This document shows, in pieces, positions 15,502 to 23,451 of a stretch of 28,874 bases of DNA (within the stretch, counting starts at the first letter, position 1; each line of letters starts with the position of its first letter). Source of the DNA: Clostridium sp. 27_14. GTDB taxonomy: Bacteria; Bacillota; Clostridia; TANB77; CAG-508. The notes under the pieces are model-generated. The model was not told where the DNA came from. It saw nothing but the letters and a program-made list of their open reading frames with translations, and made no database searches. The position numbers were made by a program, and so were the translations under genes. The stretch lies in the NCBI GenBank assembly GCA_001916035.1, contig MNRQ01000021.1, forward strand, positions 1-28,874, in the 5' to 3' direction.

Positions 15502-18282
15502 TTATACATCTGCTATTTTAGTTATTTCTTTAACCCAATTTTTAGCCATATCTGATGTAATAGCACTATTTTCACTCATTAGTCTCTTTTCAAGAGCATT
15601 TTGAGCAGAATCATTATTCTTCAAGTTCTTACCTCTACCTTGAGCAATTTGTGCCCTTGCAATTGCTTGCTCATCTGACCAGCCCTTATCTTGTGCCATA
15701 GTTCTAGCATTGTATATAATTCCAATATCAGTAATACCATGATCAAGATATTTTTGAGTTTGTTCATCATTTATAAATGCCTTAGCTTCTTTTGCAGATT
15801 GAATATTTTTAGCATTTTTCATTAAATACTTATAATTTTCTTCTTTTCTCTTCCATTCCTTATCAAACTTAGCTTGTTTCTTTTGCTTCAATTCGTCAGT
15901 CGTATATGCACCTTCTCTAAAGTCTTGAACAGTCTCTTTTCCAGCATTTGCAACTCCACCTACTACATTATCAAAACCAGAAACCGCTCTACCACCTGCA
16001 CCTTTAGCACCCGCTGCAATTATTGTTCCACCTGTTGCTAGCATAGAACCTGCTTTATCTCCAGAAACAACGGCTGCCGCACCTACTGCAGTTCCAGCAG
16101 CTGCTGTAACTGCTGCTGCCGCACCTCCTCTTATAAGTGCATGTGCTCCTGTAGAAGCTGTCTTTTTAGCTACCTTATAAACATTTTTTCCAATATTACT
16201 TGGCTGAATTGCTCTTTGTAAATTTCTTACCTTCTTACTAGCAGCATAAGAAACTCCATCTTTAATTCTTCTACGCCAATTTCTTCTTGGAGTACCTTCT
16301 GAAACCACTTCTTTTAAATCTCCATTTTCATATTGGTTTTGTGATGATACATCTGAATTTGTATTTTCATTAGCATTTGTATTTGAACTTTGATCCTCTT
16401 GATTTTCTCCTGCATCATCATTTAATTTATTCATTTCTGCTGTTACATCAGGATTACTAGCCATTTCTCTCCAAATATCTCTTTCCGCCTTTTTCGTATT
16501 TTTATTTTTCATTTCATCTATTTCCGCAATATGTGCTCTTGCATTTTCTCTATCTTTTTCACTCAAATCTGGATTATTAGCCTCTCTTTCCCAAGCGCTT
16601 CTATCCATATCTAACTTATCCAAATCTTGTTGACTCAATGGCTTATCTCCACCAAGAGGATTATTAACTCCAGTCTGACTTCCACCATCTTGTTGAGAAT
16701 TTTGATTATTTTGTTGATTTCCACTTGCTTCATTTCCATTATTAGCCTGTTGATCATACTCTTTTCTTGCAGGACCTCCAGCAAAGGCTCCTGATGCAGT
16801 CCCTGCCGCAGAACCTGCCGCACCTGCTGCACCTCCAGCTACTGCACCTGCTCCTGTTCCAGCAGCCAATGTAGCCATTGAATCCATACTTGTACCTGGG
16901 TTTTTACCTCTGCTTATCATTTTACTTACATCATCAGCTCCAGAAGTAGCAAGTTTATTACTTGAACCACCTTTTCCACTAAGTTTTCCTACAACATTAC
17001 CTATACCTTTCATAGCTAAAGCTCCACCTGCCATTGCAGCTAATCCTGCTGGTGTCTTAGCCTTATCTAATCCGAACATCTGCTTTACAAATTTTTCAGC
17101 TGATGTTAAAAATGCCATAGCAACAATCGCATAAAGAGGATTTGACACTGCTAAATCAATAGCACTTCCTATAAACACTGAATACAATATCAAATGTATT
17201 GGTTGTATAATAGCATTCATTGTATATTCCTTAAACCACATATCAAAAGCTTGGGCTTTACCATCTTTTACTTTATCAATAGGATAAGTCAATGCAACCA
17301 AAGGTGCAATCATTGTAAAAAACGCCATATACAAAAACCTCTTAAAATATGTAAATGTAAACATTACTGTATACAAAACTAAAGCTAAATACATAATAGT
17401 ATATGCTGTACAATTTCCAAAATCAGGGCTTTGTGCCATAAATCTAACATAACCAACTAAGTTAGTATTAAATTTCACATCTGAACCAGTTACTTTAACT
17501 GCTATTGGTTTATTTATAGTATTATCAAGCATTTCTGTAAATTTATCAGTTAACATCATAATTCCAGACATTATAAAATGTATTATAAAAACTAAACACA
17601 ACGCAACTAACCAATCCTGTAAATTTTCCTTATATTTAGCCTTATCAGCTGCAGTAGAACTTATAACAATACGTATACCCAAATAAACCAAAACTGTTAA
17701 AAGTCCAACAACAGCAATATTTCTAAAAGCTTTATACCATGAACCTATAGTATCCCTTATACCATATTCACTACCTGCTGCAGATTTAGCCCTTTTCTCA
17801 CTATCACTATCTGAACTAGCACCTACTTCAACACCTGTATAATAATGTTGCCTAATAAAGTTTACATCAAGTATAGCAATTTTATTGGCAAATATATTTT
17901 CTGGACAATACAAGAAGTTTGGTATTTTCCAATCCGTCCATAAAAATCCGTCCAAATCATCACTACTAACCTCTCTTGTAGCTCCAGCTTTACTCTTATC
18001 ATATTTTAGCCACGAATCACCATTACTCAAATTAGGATCATCTTGAGAAAGCATTGAAGAAGTAATAATTTTTTCTGTTCCTAACATAAAATGATTTAAA
18101 GCACCCATCACTACATCTCCAACAGAAGCAACCATATTAACTAATTCCTTTAACAAATCACCTGCTATTTCACCAAAACTAAATGCTTTAGAATAATTTG
18201 GTATAGAAAAATTCAGAACAATGATTATCAACAAAACAATAAACATCTTTTGATTATTCTTTTTTTTCGTACAAAATTTCAT
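15502..18282 (-). CDS. VirB6/TrbL-like polytopic inner-membrane channel protein
   Basis: A 926-residue protein: signal-like segment (residues about 12-35), extracytoplasmic stretch, then about six membrane segments (about 186-210, 224-246, 293-312, 315-335, 356-378, 384-400). The soluble tail (from about 405) contains two Ala/Gly-rich hydrophobic segments (about 470-505 and again near 680-750) split by a Gln/Asn-rich, charged helical region. The first membrane pair carries a turn (ADKAKYKENLQDW) resembling the VirB2-like pilins of this locus (EEKADYKKSLIPY). Polytopic VirB6 homologues form the translocation channel of T4SS, and the long tail is typical of extended VirB6 forms. The gene lies 66 bases after the VirB4 ATPase gene and 42 before the VirB8-like gene. 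Start ATG 18282 sits behind AAAGGGATGAG. Confidence 0.8.
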   Translation of the reverse strand: MKFCTKKKNNQKMFIVLLIIIVLNFSIPNYSKAFSFGEIAGDLLKELVNMVASVGDVVMGALNHFMLGTEKIITSSMLSQDDPNLSNGDSWLKYDKSKAGATREVSSDDLDGFLWTDWKIPNFLYCPENIFANKIAILDVNFIRQHYYTGVEVGASSDSDSEKRAKSAAGSEYGIRDTIGSWYKAFRNIAVVGLLTVLVYLGIRIVISSTAADKAKYKENLQDWLVALCLVFIIHFIMSGIMMLTDKFTEMLDNTINKPIAVKVTGSDVKFNTNLVGYVRFMAQSPDFGNCTAYTIMYLALVLYTVMFTFTYFKRFLYMAFFTMIAPLVALTYPIDKVKDGKAQAFDMWFKEYTMNAIIQPIHLILYSVFIGSAIDLAVSNPLYAIVAMAFLTSAEKFVKQMFGLDKAKTPAGLAAMAGGALAMKGIGNVVGKLSGKGGSSNKLATSGADDVSKMISRGKNPGTSMDSMATLAAGTGAGAVAGGAAGAAGSAAGTASGAFAGGPARKEYDQQANNGNEASGNQQNNQNSQQDGGSQTGVNNPLGGDKPLSQQDLDKLDMDRSAWEREANNPDLSEKDRENARAHIAEIDEMKNKNTKKAERDIWREMASNPDVTAEMNKLNDDAGENQEDQSSNTNANENTNSDVSSQNQYENGDLKEVVSEGTPRRNWRRRIKDGVSYAASKKVRNLQRAIQPSNIGKNVYKVAKKTASTGAHALIRGGAAAAVTAAAGTAVGAAAVVSGDKAGSMLATGGTIIAAGAKGAGGRAVSGFDNVVGGVANAGKETVQDFREGAYTTDELKQKKQAKFDKEWKRKEENYKYLMKNAKNIQSAKEAKAFINDEQTQKYLDHGITDIGIIYNARTMAQDKGWSDEQAIARAQIAQGRGKNLKNNDSAQNALEKRLMSENSAITSDMAKNWVKEITKIADV

Positions 18283-18348
18283 TTTTTATCTCATCCCTTT
18301 CCTAAGACATTTGTCAAATCAGAAACTTAAATTTTCCAACTTTCTTCA

Positions 18349-20322
18349 TTATTTCATACCATTTTTCATCTTCTGCATTCTAACCATTTTATTAACATTT
18401 GTTTCAACAAACTCAAACTCTTTTTGCGTAGGAGTAATTTGAATAATAGCCGTTTCTCCACCAACTTTTAGCAAGCCCTCACCTTTTAAACAATTAATCA
18501 AAAATCCTGCTTCACCATCACTAAGTTTAAATACTTCTTTTAAATATTGAATTTCTGACTTATCTTGAGCCAAAAACAATTTTGTATCAGACGAAGTTAA
18601 AACTGCTTGTGCCTCTGGTTTTTCATAAAAATCCTGAAATCTTTGAGAAATAATAGCAAGAGAAACATTTCTTTTTCTAGCACGTCTTGCCATTTTATTT
18701 AAAAAATCTACTGCCTCTGGATAAGGTAATAACATCCAAGCCTCATCAACTAAAACTCTTTTTTGTTTTGCCTTTGTCCTATCCTCACTATTTTTCTTAA
18801 CATATTTTTCCCAAATCCAAGAAAGCAATATTTGTTGTGCAAGAGGTCTAGCAAATCTTTCCTCCAATTGAGAAATATCTAAATTTATAAAAGGAGCTCC
18901 ATCTAATAACTCAAATGTTGATTGACCATCAAAATATGCCATCTGACCATTATACTCTCTAATATATTGTTTCATAACCTTTAGCAAATAACTATAATGA
19001 AAACTATAATCTTTATTGTCATTCATCATCGCCTTTCTCTCTATTCTTTTGTACCAACTACCAATTGTAGGCATTTCCTTTTTCTCACTATAAAGTCTAT
19101 CACCCTTTTGTAAATCTGTTCCCTGTTTATACAAACTATTAGGATCACTAGTGATTCCTAAACTTTCATACTCTTCTGCAACAGATTCAGCTATAACTTG
19201 TTTTGTAAGCTCATTAACATCTGTACTTCTTGTACTCCCCTTTGCCATAGTAACTAAAGCTTGAGTAACATCCTCAACTTTATTTTCAACATTTAAAACT
19301 ATCTTTTCCCTACCAGTAATTTCATCTTTTACTCTCTCAGGTTCAATATCAAACAAATTTATAACAGTTTTAGAATTTGGACTAATAACCACATTAATTC
19401 CACCCAAACTATCAGCAACTATTGTATACTCACCTTCAGCATCCAAAGCCAAACTTTCAATTCCCATTAAAACTGAAGAACGTGAAATCAAAGTTTTCAT
19501 TGTTACTGATTTACCAGCACCAGACTTAGCAAATATAACCATATTATAATTTGTTAAAGAAGGTGCAAAATTATCAAACAATATTGGAGTACCAGTTTGT
19601 TTATTAAATCCTAACGGAACTCCTGAAGGATGTCCAACTTCTGAAGTAGTAAATGGAAAAACAGTTCCCATAGAACGACTATCAAAAGAATGTATTTTTT
19701 TAACTTTATCATCCATAAAAGGCAAATTTGATTTAAAAGCATCTTCCTGGATTCCCCAAGCACTTTTAATATTTACCAAAGATTTTGACATTTCAGTTGC
19801 CAACATTTTTGTAAGTCTATCTAAATCCTCTAAAGTATATGTATATAATGTTGATATAACAGAAGCCTCATACATTTTATTAAACCCTGCCGCAATTTCA
19901 TCTCTTAATTGTTCTGCCTCAAATCTTTTTTGTGTTAATGTACTCTCTCTATTTATATTACCTCTATCTGCTGCAACAATTCTTTCTGTTTCCAATTCAT
20001 TTATAACCTTATTTAACTCATTTTGAGATTTAGCTTCTGAAACTGGACTTATATAAATAGATGTATTTATATCTCCAAAAAAGTATAAATCCCTAAATAA
20101 TTCTGGAAAAGTACACATACGTGGTAATGTTGATATAAAAAAACTTCTAGCATATTTTTTAACATTTGATATTATTTCTAAATGATCTATTTTTGAAGCA
20201 TCAATACCTGCAGGTGCAATCAATTCTTTTATAGTTCTCTTTTTCAAAAATTCAACTTCTTCTGTTCTATTTATCTGATTTTGCTCTTCCTCTAGTTGTA
20301 GTTCCTTTTTCTTTTTTCTCAT
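18349..20322 (-). CDS. VirB4-family T4SS ATPase
   Basis: The energising ATPase of the secretion system. From ATG 20322 it has 657 residues. The N-terminal domain (about 30-230) is VirB4-like. Walker A AKSGAGKSVT is at about 265-274 with Lys271. Walker B RVLVDEAW ends near residue 529, followed by the ARKRNVSLAIISQRFQDF segment typical of VirB4/TraC-type ATPases. The start is set by a strong GGGAGG (20331-20336) eight bases upstream; an in-frame ATG at 20391 would add 23 residues but lies inside the preceding gene without a better site. With ATG 20322 the gene overlaps the upstream gene by 56 bases, which suggests coupled translation. No substrate-coupling VirD4 partner is found in the window. 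Confidence 0.92.
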   Translation of the reverse strand: MRKKKKELQLEEEQNQINRTEEVEFLKKRTIKELIAPAGIDASKIDHLEIISNVKKYARSFFISTLPRMCTFPELFRDLYFFGDINTSIYISPVSEAKSQNELNKVINELETERIVAADRGNINRESTLTQKRFEAEQLRDEIAAGFNKMYEASVISTLYTYTLEDLDRLTKMLATEMSKSLVNIKSAWGIQEDAFKSNLPFMDDKVKKIHSFDSRSMGTVFPFTTSEVGHPSGVPLGFNKQTGTPILFDNFAPSLTNYNMVIFAKSGAGKSVTMKTLISRSSVLMGIESLALDAEGEYTIVADSLGGINVVISPNSKTVINLFDIEPERVKDEITGREKIVLNVENKVEDVTQALVTMAKGSTRSTDVNELTKQVIAESVAEEYESLGITSDPNSLYKQGTDLQKGDRLYSEKKEMPTIGSWYKRIERKAMMNDNKDYSFHYSYLLKVMKQYIREYNGQMAYFDGQSTFELLDGAPFINLDISQLEERFARPLAQQILLSWIWEKYVKKNSEDRTKAKQKRVLVDEAWMLLPYPEAVDFLNKMARRARKRNVSLAIISQRFQDFYEKPEAQAVLTSSDTKLFLAQDKSEIQYLKEVFKLSDGEAGFLINCLKGEGLLKVGGETAIIQITPTQKEFEFVETNVNKMVRMQKMKNGMK

Positions 20323-21517
20323 TTTGCTTACCTCCCTCTTTCTTTTGTTTATCCTCTTCCGTAATCTCTTCAACTGCTTTTTTAGCAACATCTACACCAA
20401 TAACTTTTTGATTTTCTTCTAATATCATTTTTGCCATTTGGCTAATTAAGTCATCCATTCTTTTCTCTTTTTCTTCTGCTAATTGTTCTGCTTTTGATTT
20501 AGCTTTAACTTTTGATATTGCATCATTTGCCAAATCAATTGCACCATTTTTAATCTGTTCATCTAAAACCTTTATTTTCTTTTCAAAAATATCAGGAGCT
20601 ACAGAATATAAATCTTCATAACCTGCCTGTATTGCTTTATCAACTCCAAATATCTCAAAATCATCTCTATTATATGCAACATATAATAATTCTACTAATT
20701 CACTAGAATCCAATATTTTACCATTTACTGAACATCCTGATAATGTTCTAATTAAAGCTTGAGCTTTTGTATATAATTCTGAAAAAGCCATATTTCTTAA
20801 TTCTTCTACATCATAAGATGTACTACCAGCTTCCTCAGGCATATATGCTAATATAACATAATATTTTTTGTTCAATATATTTCTATTTAAACTCATTCTT
20901 TCTGTATTTTCCACAATATCCCTAGCATATTCATATAAATTTCTTTGTTTTGTTAAATTAAAAAATGCTGCATCTAATTGTTGTTTTGTATATTCTTCAC
21001 TTTGTACCATTCTATTATAATCATATATTGTTCTATTATATTTACTTTCAATTTCTTTTAATTTAGCTTTATAACCTTGTATACTACTTTCCAAATTTAT
21101 TGTTCTTGTTTGAATATATATTTGGATTGGAAATCTTAAAGTATTCAAAAATTGTTGAAATCCCTCTTCTACACCTACTTTTTCCATTTGTGACATTAAA
21201 TCATAATTTATACCTTGACACTCTATAACCATAATATAACGTTTACCATTTTTCTGAACAATCATATTATCTTCTACACCATTAAATTCCATAAAATCAA
21301 AAATTGATTGTTTATTATATGATGTCGTCCCACTTATATTACCCTTTTTCTCGTCTTTTTTTAATTTTTTATTTCCTTCATTTATTTTTGCTTTTTGTAT
21401 TTTATTTTTTTTATGTACTTTTATTTGTACAATTATAAATATAATAACAAATATTACTAATAATATAATTGCTAAACCTAAAACAACTGTAAGTATTTTT
21501 GTTATATCATTATCCAT
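20267..21517 (-). CDS. Membrane-anchored VirB4-N-terminal-like protein (no ATPase domain)
   Basis: A 416-residue protein with one N-terminal membrane helix (about 8-31), a charged linker, and a domain (about 70-300) resembling the N-terminal region of TraC/VirB4 proteins: an FMEFNGVEDN strand, KRYIMVIECQGINYDL, and RFPIQIYIQTRTIN. A long charged helix and a Lys/Glu-rich tail follow. There are no Walker motifs. The start is ATG 21517, behind GGGAGG inside the end of the PrgI-like gene; an upstream ATG at 21553 is less well placed. The start overlaps the preceding stop by eight bases (ATGGATAA pattern), a typical sign of translational coupling. It likely docks the VirB4 ATPase at the membrane, or forms a structural ring; this is inferred. 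Similar proteins occur next to VirB4 in other Gram-positive elements. Confidence 0.7.
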   Translation of the reverse strand: MDNDITKILTVVLGLAIILLVIFVIIFIIVQIKVHKKNKIQKAKINEGNKKLKKDEKKGNISGTTSYNKQSIFDFMEFNGVEDNMIVQKNGKRYIMVIECQGINYDLMSQMEKVGVEEGFQQFLNTLRFPIQIYIQTRTINLESSIQGYKAKLKEIESKYNRTIYDYNRMVQSEEYTKQQLDAAFFNLTKQRNLYEYARDIVENTERMSLNRNILNKKYYVILAYMPEEAGSTSYDVEELRNMAFSELYTKAQALIRTLSGCSVNGKILDSSELVELLYVAYNRDDFEIFGVDKAIQAGYEDLYSVAPDIFEKKIKVLDEQIKNGAIDLANDAISKVKAKSKAEQLAEEKEKRMDDLISQMAKMILEENQKVIGVDVAKKAVEEITEEDKQKKEGGKQNEKKEKGTTTRGRAKSDK

Positions 21518-21890
21518 TTTCTTTTCCTCCCTCTTCTTCTTTTGTTTTTTCATTTTTTGGTTCTATTGTATATAAATAAACTTTATTATGTTCCATTTTA
21601 AATTTGAAAGCTCTTCTTATAACATCATCAATATTTTCTCCACCTGTTTTTCTTGTTATTTCAAAAGCTGTAGTATCAGGTACTTTAAATGTTGCTATAA
21701 CAAATCCTATTAATCCAAATATTGCTAATATAATAATTCCTACAGTTTGAAGGTTTAATGCATTAAAAACTAAATAAAATATAAATCCTATTGCTATCCC
21801 TATAAACGTATATATTAAAGCTTTTGTTGAAAATACATATAGTATTCTTCCTTCACCTTTTACATTCCTTGGTATATTATAAGTATTCAT
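21510..21890 (-). CDS. PrgI-family (VirB3-like) membrane protein
   Basis: A 126-residue protein of the PrgI family, the Gram-positive counterpart of VirB3. The N-terminus MNTYNIPRNVKGEGRIL is the usual start of this family. Two membrane segments follow (about 24-43 and 48-67), then a short domain with KVPDTTAFEITRKTGGENID and a charged tail. VirB3-like proteins work with VirB4 at the inner membrane, and the adjacent VirB4-type genes agree. Start ATG 21890 is six or seven bases after a full AAGGAGGAAG site (21898-21907). It opens the compact machinery operon that runs to 7573. Confidence 0.88.
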   Translation of the reverse strand: MNTYNIPRNVKGEGRILYVFSTKALIYTFIGIAIGFIFYLVFNALNLQTVGIIILAIFGLIGFVIATFKVPDTTAFEITRKTGGENIDDVIRRAFKFKMEHNKVYLYTIEPKNEKTKEEEGGKENG

Positions 21891-21930
21891 ATACTTCTTC
21901 CTCCTTTTTCACCCATTTACACTTAATATC

Positions 21931-21970
21931 ATTATACCAAAAAAACGCAAAAATTGTAAGATTTTTGCGT
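21931..21970 (-). promoter_or_regulatory. Terminator-like hairpin overlapping a promoter in the PrgI leader
   Basis: A perfect 10-bp stem, ACGCAAAAAT (21945-21954) with ATTTTTGCGT (21961-21970), is followed on the minus strand by a run of seven T (21945-21939), the form of an intrinsic terminator. Directly after it comes TATAAT (21931-21936), 41 bases before the PrgI start. A weak -35 (CTTACA, 18-bp spacer) lies inside the hairpin loop. It could be the end of upstream transcripts, an attenuator for a further promoter upstream (TATACT, about 21977), or both. Confidence 0.5.
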
Positions 21971-22075
21971 AAAAAAGTATAATTTATTTAAAATTTAATA
22001 TATTTGTAATATTTATGACATAGAGAAATTTAAAAAAAGTTTACCAATATCAATTTATGTAAATTGTTTTATTTT

Positions 22076-22113
22076 TATATTCTAGGAAGTTTAGAGAACT
22101 TTACTAGAATATA
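22076..22113. repeat. 38-bp imperfect palindrome, copy 2
   Basis: Same element as 6208-6245 with two substitutions (GTTTAGA for GTTCAGA, TTACTAG for TTCCTAG). Left flank ATTGTT plus T-run is shared as well. It lies between the pilin terminator and the machinery operon. Confidence 0.8.
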
Positions 22114-22161
22114 AAAAAATCACCTCATCGAACTATAACAAGTCCTCTTCGGTGATTTTTT
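22114..22161 (-). terminator. Terminator of the short pilin gene at 22166
   Basis: AAAAAATCACC (22114-22124) pairs perfectly with GGTGATTTTTT (22151-22161). It starts a few bases after the pilin stop on the minus strand and ends in a T run. The symmetry makes it usable from both sides. Confidence 0.8.
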
Positions 22162-22165
22162 CTTC

Positions 22166-22534
22166 CTAAGCTGTTGTCCAACCATTGAAAAATTCGTAAA
22201 TACTCTGTGCAAAAACTGAAGCTGTAAATACTAAAGCTGCACCAACAACATAAGGTATTAAACTCTTCTTGTAATCAGCTTTTTCCTCAGCACTACCCAT
22301 TAAGTATTTTATACCAATTACTGTTAAAACAACAACTGATAAAACAATTCCTATAGCTTGGAAAACTCCAACTAATTTTTTACCAGCAATTGATATAGAA
22401 TCTGTTTTAACTTCACCTGCTGTTATATCTTTCGGAGTTATATCAGCTGCTAAAGATATAATATTAATCATAGAAACTAACATTATTACCATCATCATAA
22501 CTGCAACTATTTTTTGTATTTTTTTAACATTCAT
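22166..22534 (-). CDS. Short VirB2/TrbC-like pilin 4 of the locus
   Basis: A 122-residue pilin-like protein: Sec signal peptide (about 1-30, ending ISLAA before DITP), a short loop, then two membrane helices (about 54-78 and 91-115) linked by MGSAEEKADYKKSLIPY. This two-helix form with a positively charged turn is the VirB2/TrbC pattern; mature VirB2 subunits assemble into the T4SS pilus or channel. The turn is nearly the same in the pilin at 22681. Start ATG 22534 lies eight bases behind GGGAGG. It has its own promoter (22607-22635) and terminator (22114-22161), so it can be made in larger amounts than the machinery genes downstream. Confidence 0.85.
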   Translation of the reverse strand: MNVKKIQKIVAVMMMVIMLVSMINIISLAADITPKDITAGEVKTDSISIAGKKLVGVFQAIGIVLSVVVLTVIGIKYLMGSAEEKADYKKSLIPYVVGAALVFTASVFAQSIYEFFNGWTTA

Positions 22535-22606
22535 TTTATAGCCTCCCTTTCATTTTTTATAATTTATTTATATTTAAAAAATTTTAAAAACTACATAACT
22601 TATTAT

Positions 22607-22635
22607 ATTTTACCATAATTCAACAAAATTTGCAA
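22607..22635 (-). promoter_or_regulatory. Promoter of the pilin gene at 22166-22534
   Basis: Minus strand TTGCAA (22630-22635), 17-bp spacer ending in ATGG, TAAAAT (22607-22612). It lies between two pilin genes, oriented into the next one. Confidence 0.6.
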
Positions 22636-22680
22636 GTACATTAATATAATAAAATTTTAACATTACATTTTTATAATAAA

Positions 22681-23007
22681 CTAAAGAACTTCATTTGTCA
22701 AGTCAAATATAAGTTGTGGAAGCCATGATCCTGTAAATATTATAGCCGCTCCAATTGCATAAGGCAACAAAGATTTCTTATATTCAGCTTTCTCTTCTAC
22801 ACTTCCCATCATAAATTTCAATCCAATCGCAGTTAAAATAACAACCGACAAAATAGTTCCAACTACTCTTAATATTGAAAAAACTTTTTTCATTCTATCA
22901 GTATATTTTTTCGATTTACCTGTTGATGTTCCCGCATAACTATTCAAGTCACCTAAACCTATGTCATCTGCATAACTATAATTTGGAATAGCTGAAACAC
23001 AAAACAC
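22681..23007 (-). CDS. Short VirB2/TrbC-like pilin 3, start uncertain
   Basis: A VirB2-like subunit with two helices around MGSVEEKAEYKKSLLPY, paralogous to the pilin at 22166. With the only usual in-frame start, GTG 23007, it has 108 residues but only a stub of signal peptide (MFCVSAIPNYSYADD). The same frame upstream, to a TGA at 23050-23052, would add a perfect hydrophobic core (IIISFLIIFF) but has no ATG, GTG or TTG. An ATG at 23053, well placed and followed by Arg-Arg, is one frame off. So either a one-base difference breaks the 5' end, or translation starts at an ATA/ATT codon behind GAAGGT. It has its own promoter (23087-23115). I see no clear terminator after it. Confidence 0.75.
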   Translation of the reverse strand: MFCVSAIPNYSYADDIGLGDLNSYAGTSTGKSKKYTDRMKKVFSILRVVGTILSVVILTAIGLKFMMGSVEEKAEYKKSLLPYAIGAAIIFTGSWLPQLIFDLTNEVL

Positions 23008-23086
23008 AAAAAATATTATTAAAAAAGAAATTATTATTCCGTGACCTTCTCATATTATCACCATCTTTCCATTCTCAACTAATTTT

Positions 23087-23115
23087 ATTATAATATATAT
23101 ATAAAATAAAAACAA
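23087..23115 (-). promoter_or_regulatory. Promoter of the pilin gene at 22681-23007
   Basis: Minus strand TTGTTT (23110-23115), 17-bp spacer, perfect TATAAT (23087-23092), 34 bases before ATG 23053. Confidence 0.6.
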
Positions 23116-23205
23116 TAGTTTTAAACAAAAAAATATTGCAAAGTGCACTTATATAGATACTTTAGTCCATACAAAAACTTCCTGCATTTTTATAATTTAA
23201 CATTA

Positions 23206-23239
23206 AAAAAATGGCCTCTTATTAAAAAGACCACTTTTA
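23206..23239 (-). terminator. Terminator of the 45-residue gene
   Basis: On the minus strand AAGTGGTCTT and AAGAGGCCATTT form a stem with a small bulge, followed by seven T. It begins eight bases after the stop of the small gene at 23247. Confidence 0.6.
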
Positions 23240-23246
23240 AACTTTT

Positions 23247-23384
23247 TTATTTTATGCAATTATACAAGAAAGATATTACTGCCATTGCAATTATAAAAAT
23301 TATAATCACCTTTCCTATAAAAAAATTCCATAAAAAACTCGTAGCAATAATTAATGCAAAAAACGCTACCAATAAGCTTATCAT
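23247..23384 (-). CDS. 45-residue hydrophobic membrane peptide
   Basis: A very small gene between pilin genes. Reading on the minus strand from ATG 23384 gives 45 codons and TAA at 23247-23249. The product is nearly all hydrophobic: a first helix MISLLVAFFALIIATSFLW, a short FFIGK turn, a second helix IIIFIIAMAVISFL, and the end YNCIK. Three independent signals support it: promoter TTGATA-17-TATAAT (23419-23447), a GGGGGT ribosome binding site just upstream, and a terminator right after. It resembles no family I can name. The hairpin topology is like a minimal VirB2-type subunit or holin-like peptide, but it lacks a signal peptide. A role in T4SS assembly is suggested only by position. Confidence 0.7.
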   Translation of the reverse strand: MISLLVAFFALIIATSFLWNFFIGKVIIIFIIAMAVISFLYNCIK

Positions 23385-23418
23385 AACATTTACCCCCTTA
23401 GGTTTTATTTATATTAAC

Positions 23419-23447
23419 ATTATATCACTTTTTTCTCTACTTATCAA
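23419..23447 (-). promoter_or_regulatory. Promoter of the 45-residue gene
   Basis: Minus strand TTGATA (23442-23447), 17-bp spacer, perfect TATAAT (23419-23424). It lies just beyond the stop of the long pilin gene (23452) and 35 bases before ATG 23384. Confidence 0.65.
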
Positions 23448-23451
23448 CATA

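Noticed and set aside
20323..20391. A longer N-terminus for the VirB4 ATPase starting at ATG 20391
   Set aside because: A strong GGGAGG sits eight bases before ATG 20322, and the extra 23 residues are only a Lys/Arg string read from inside the preceding gene.
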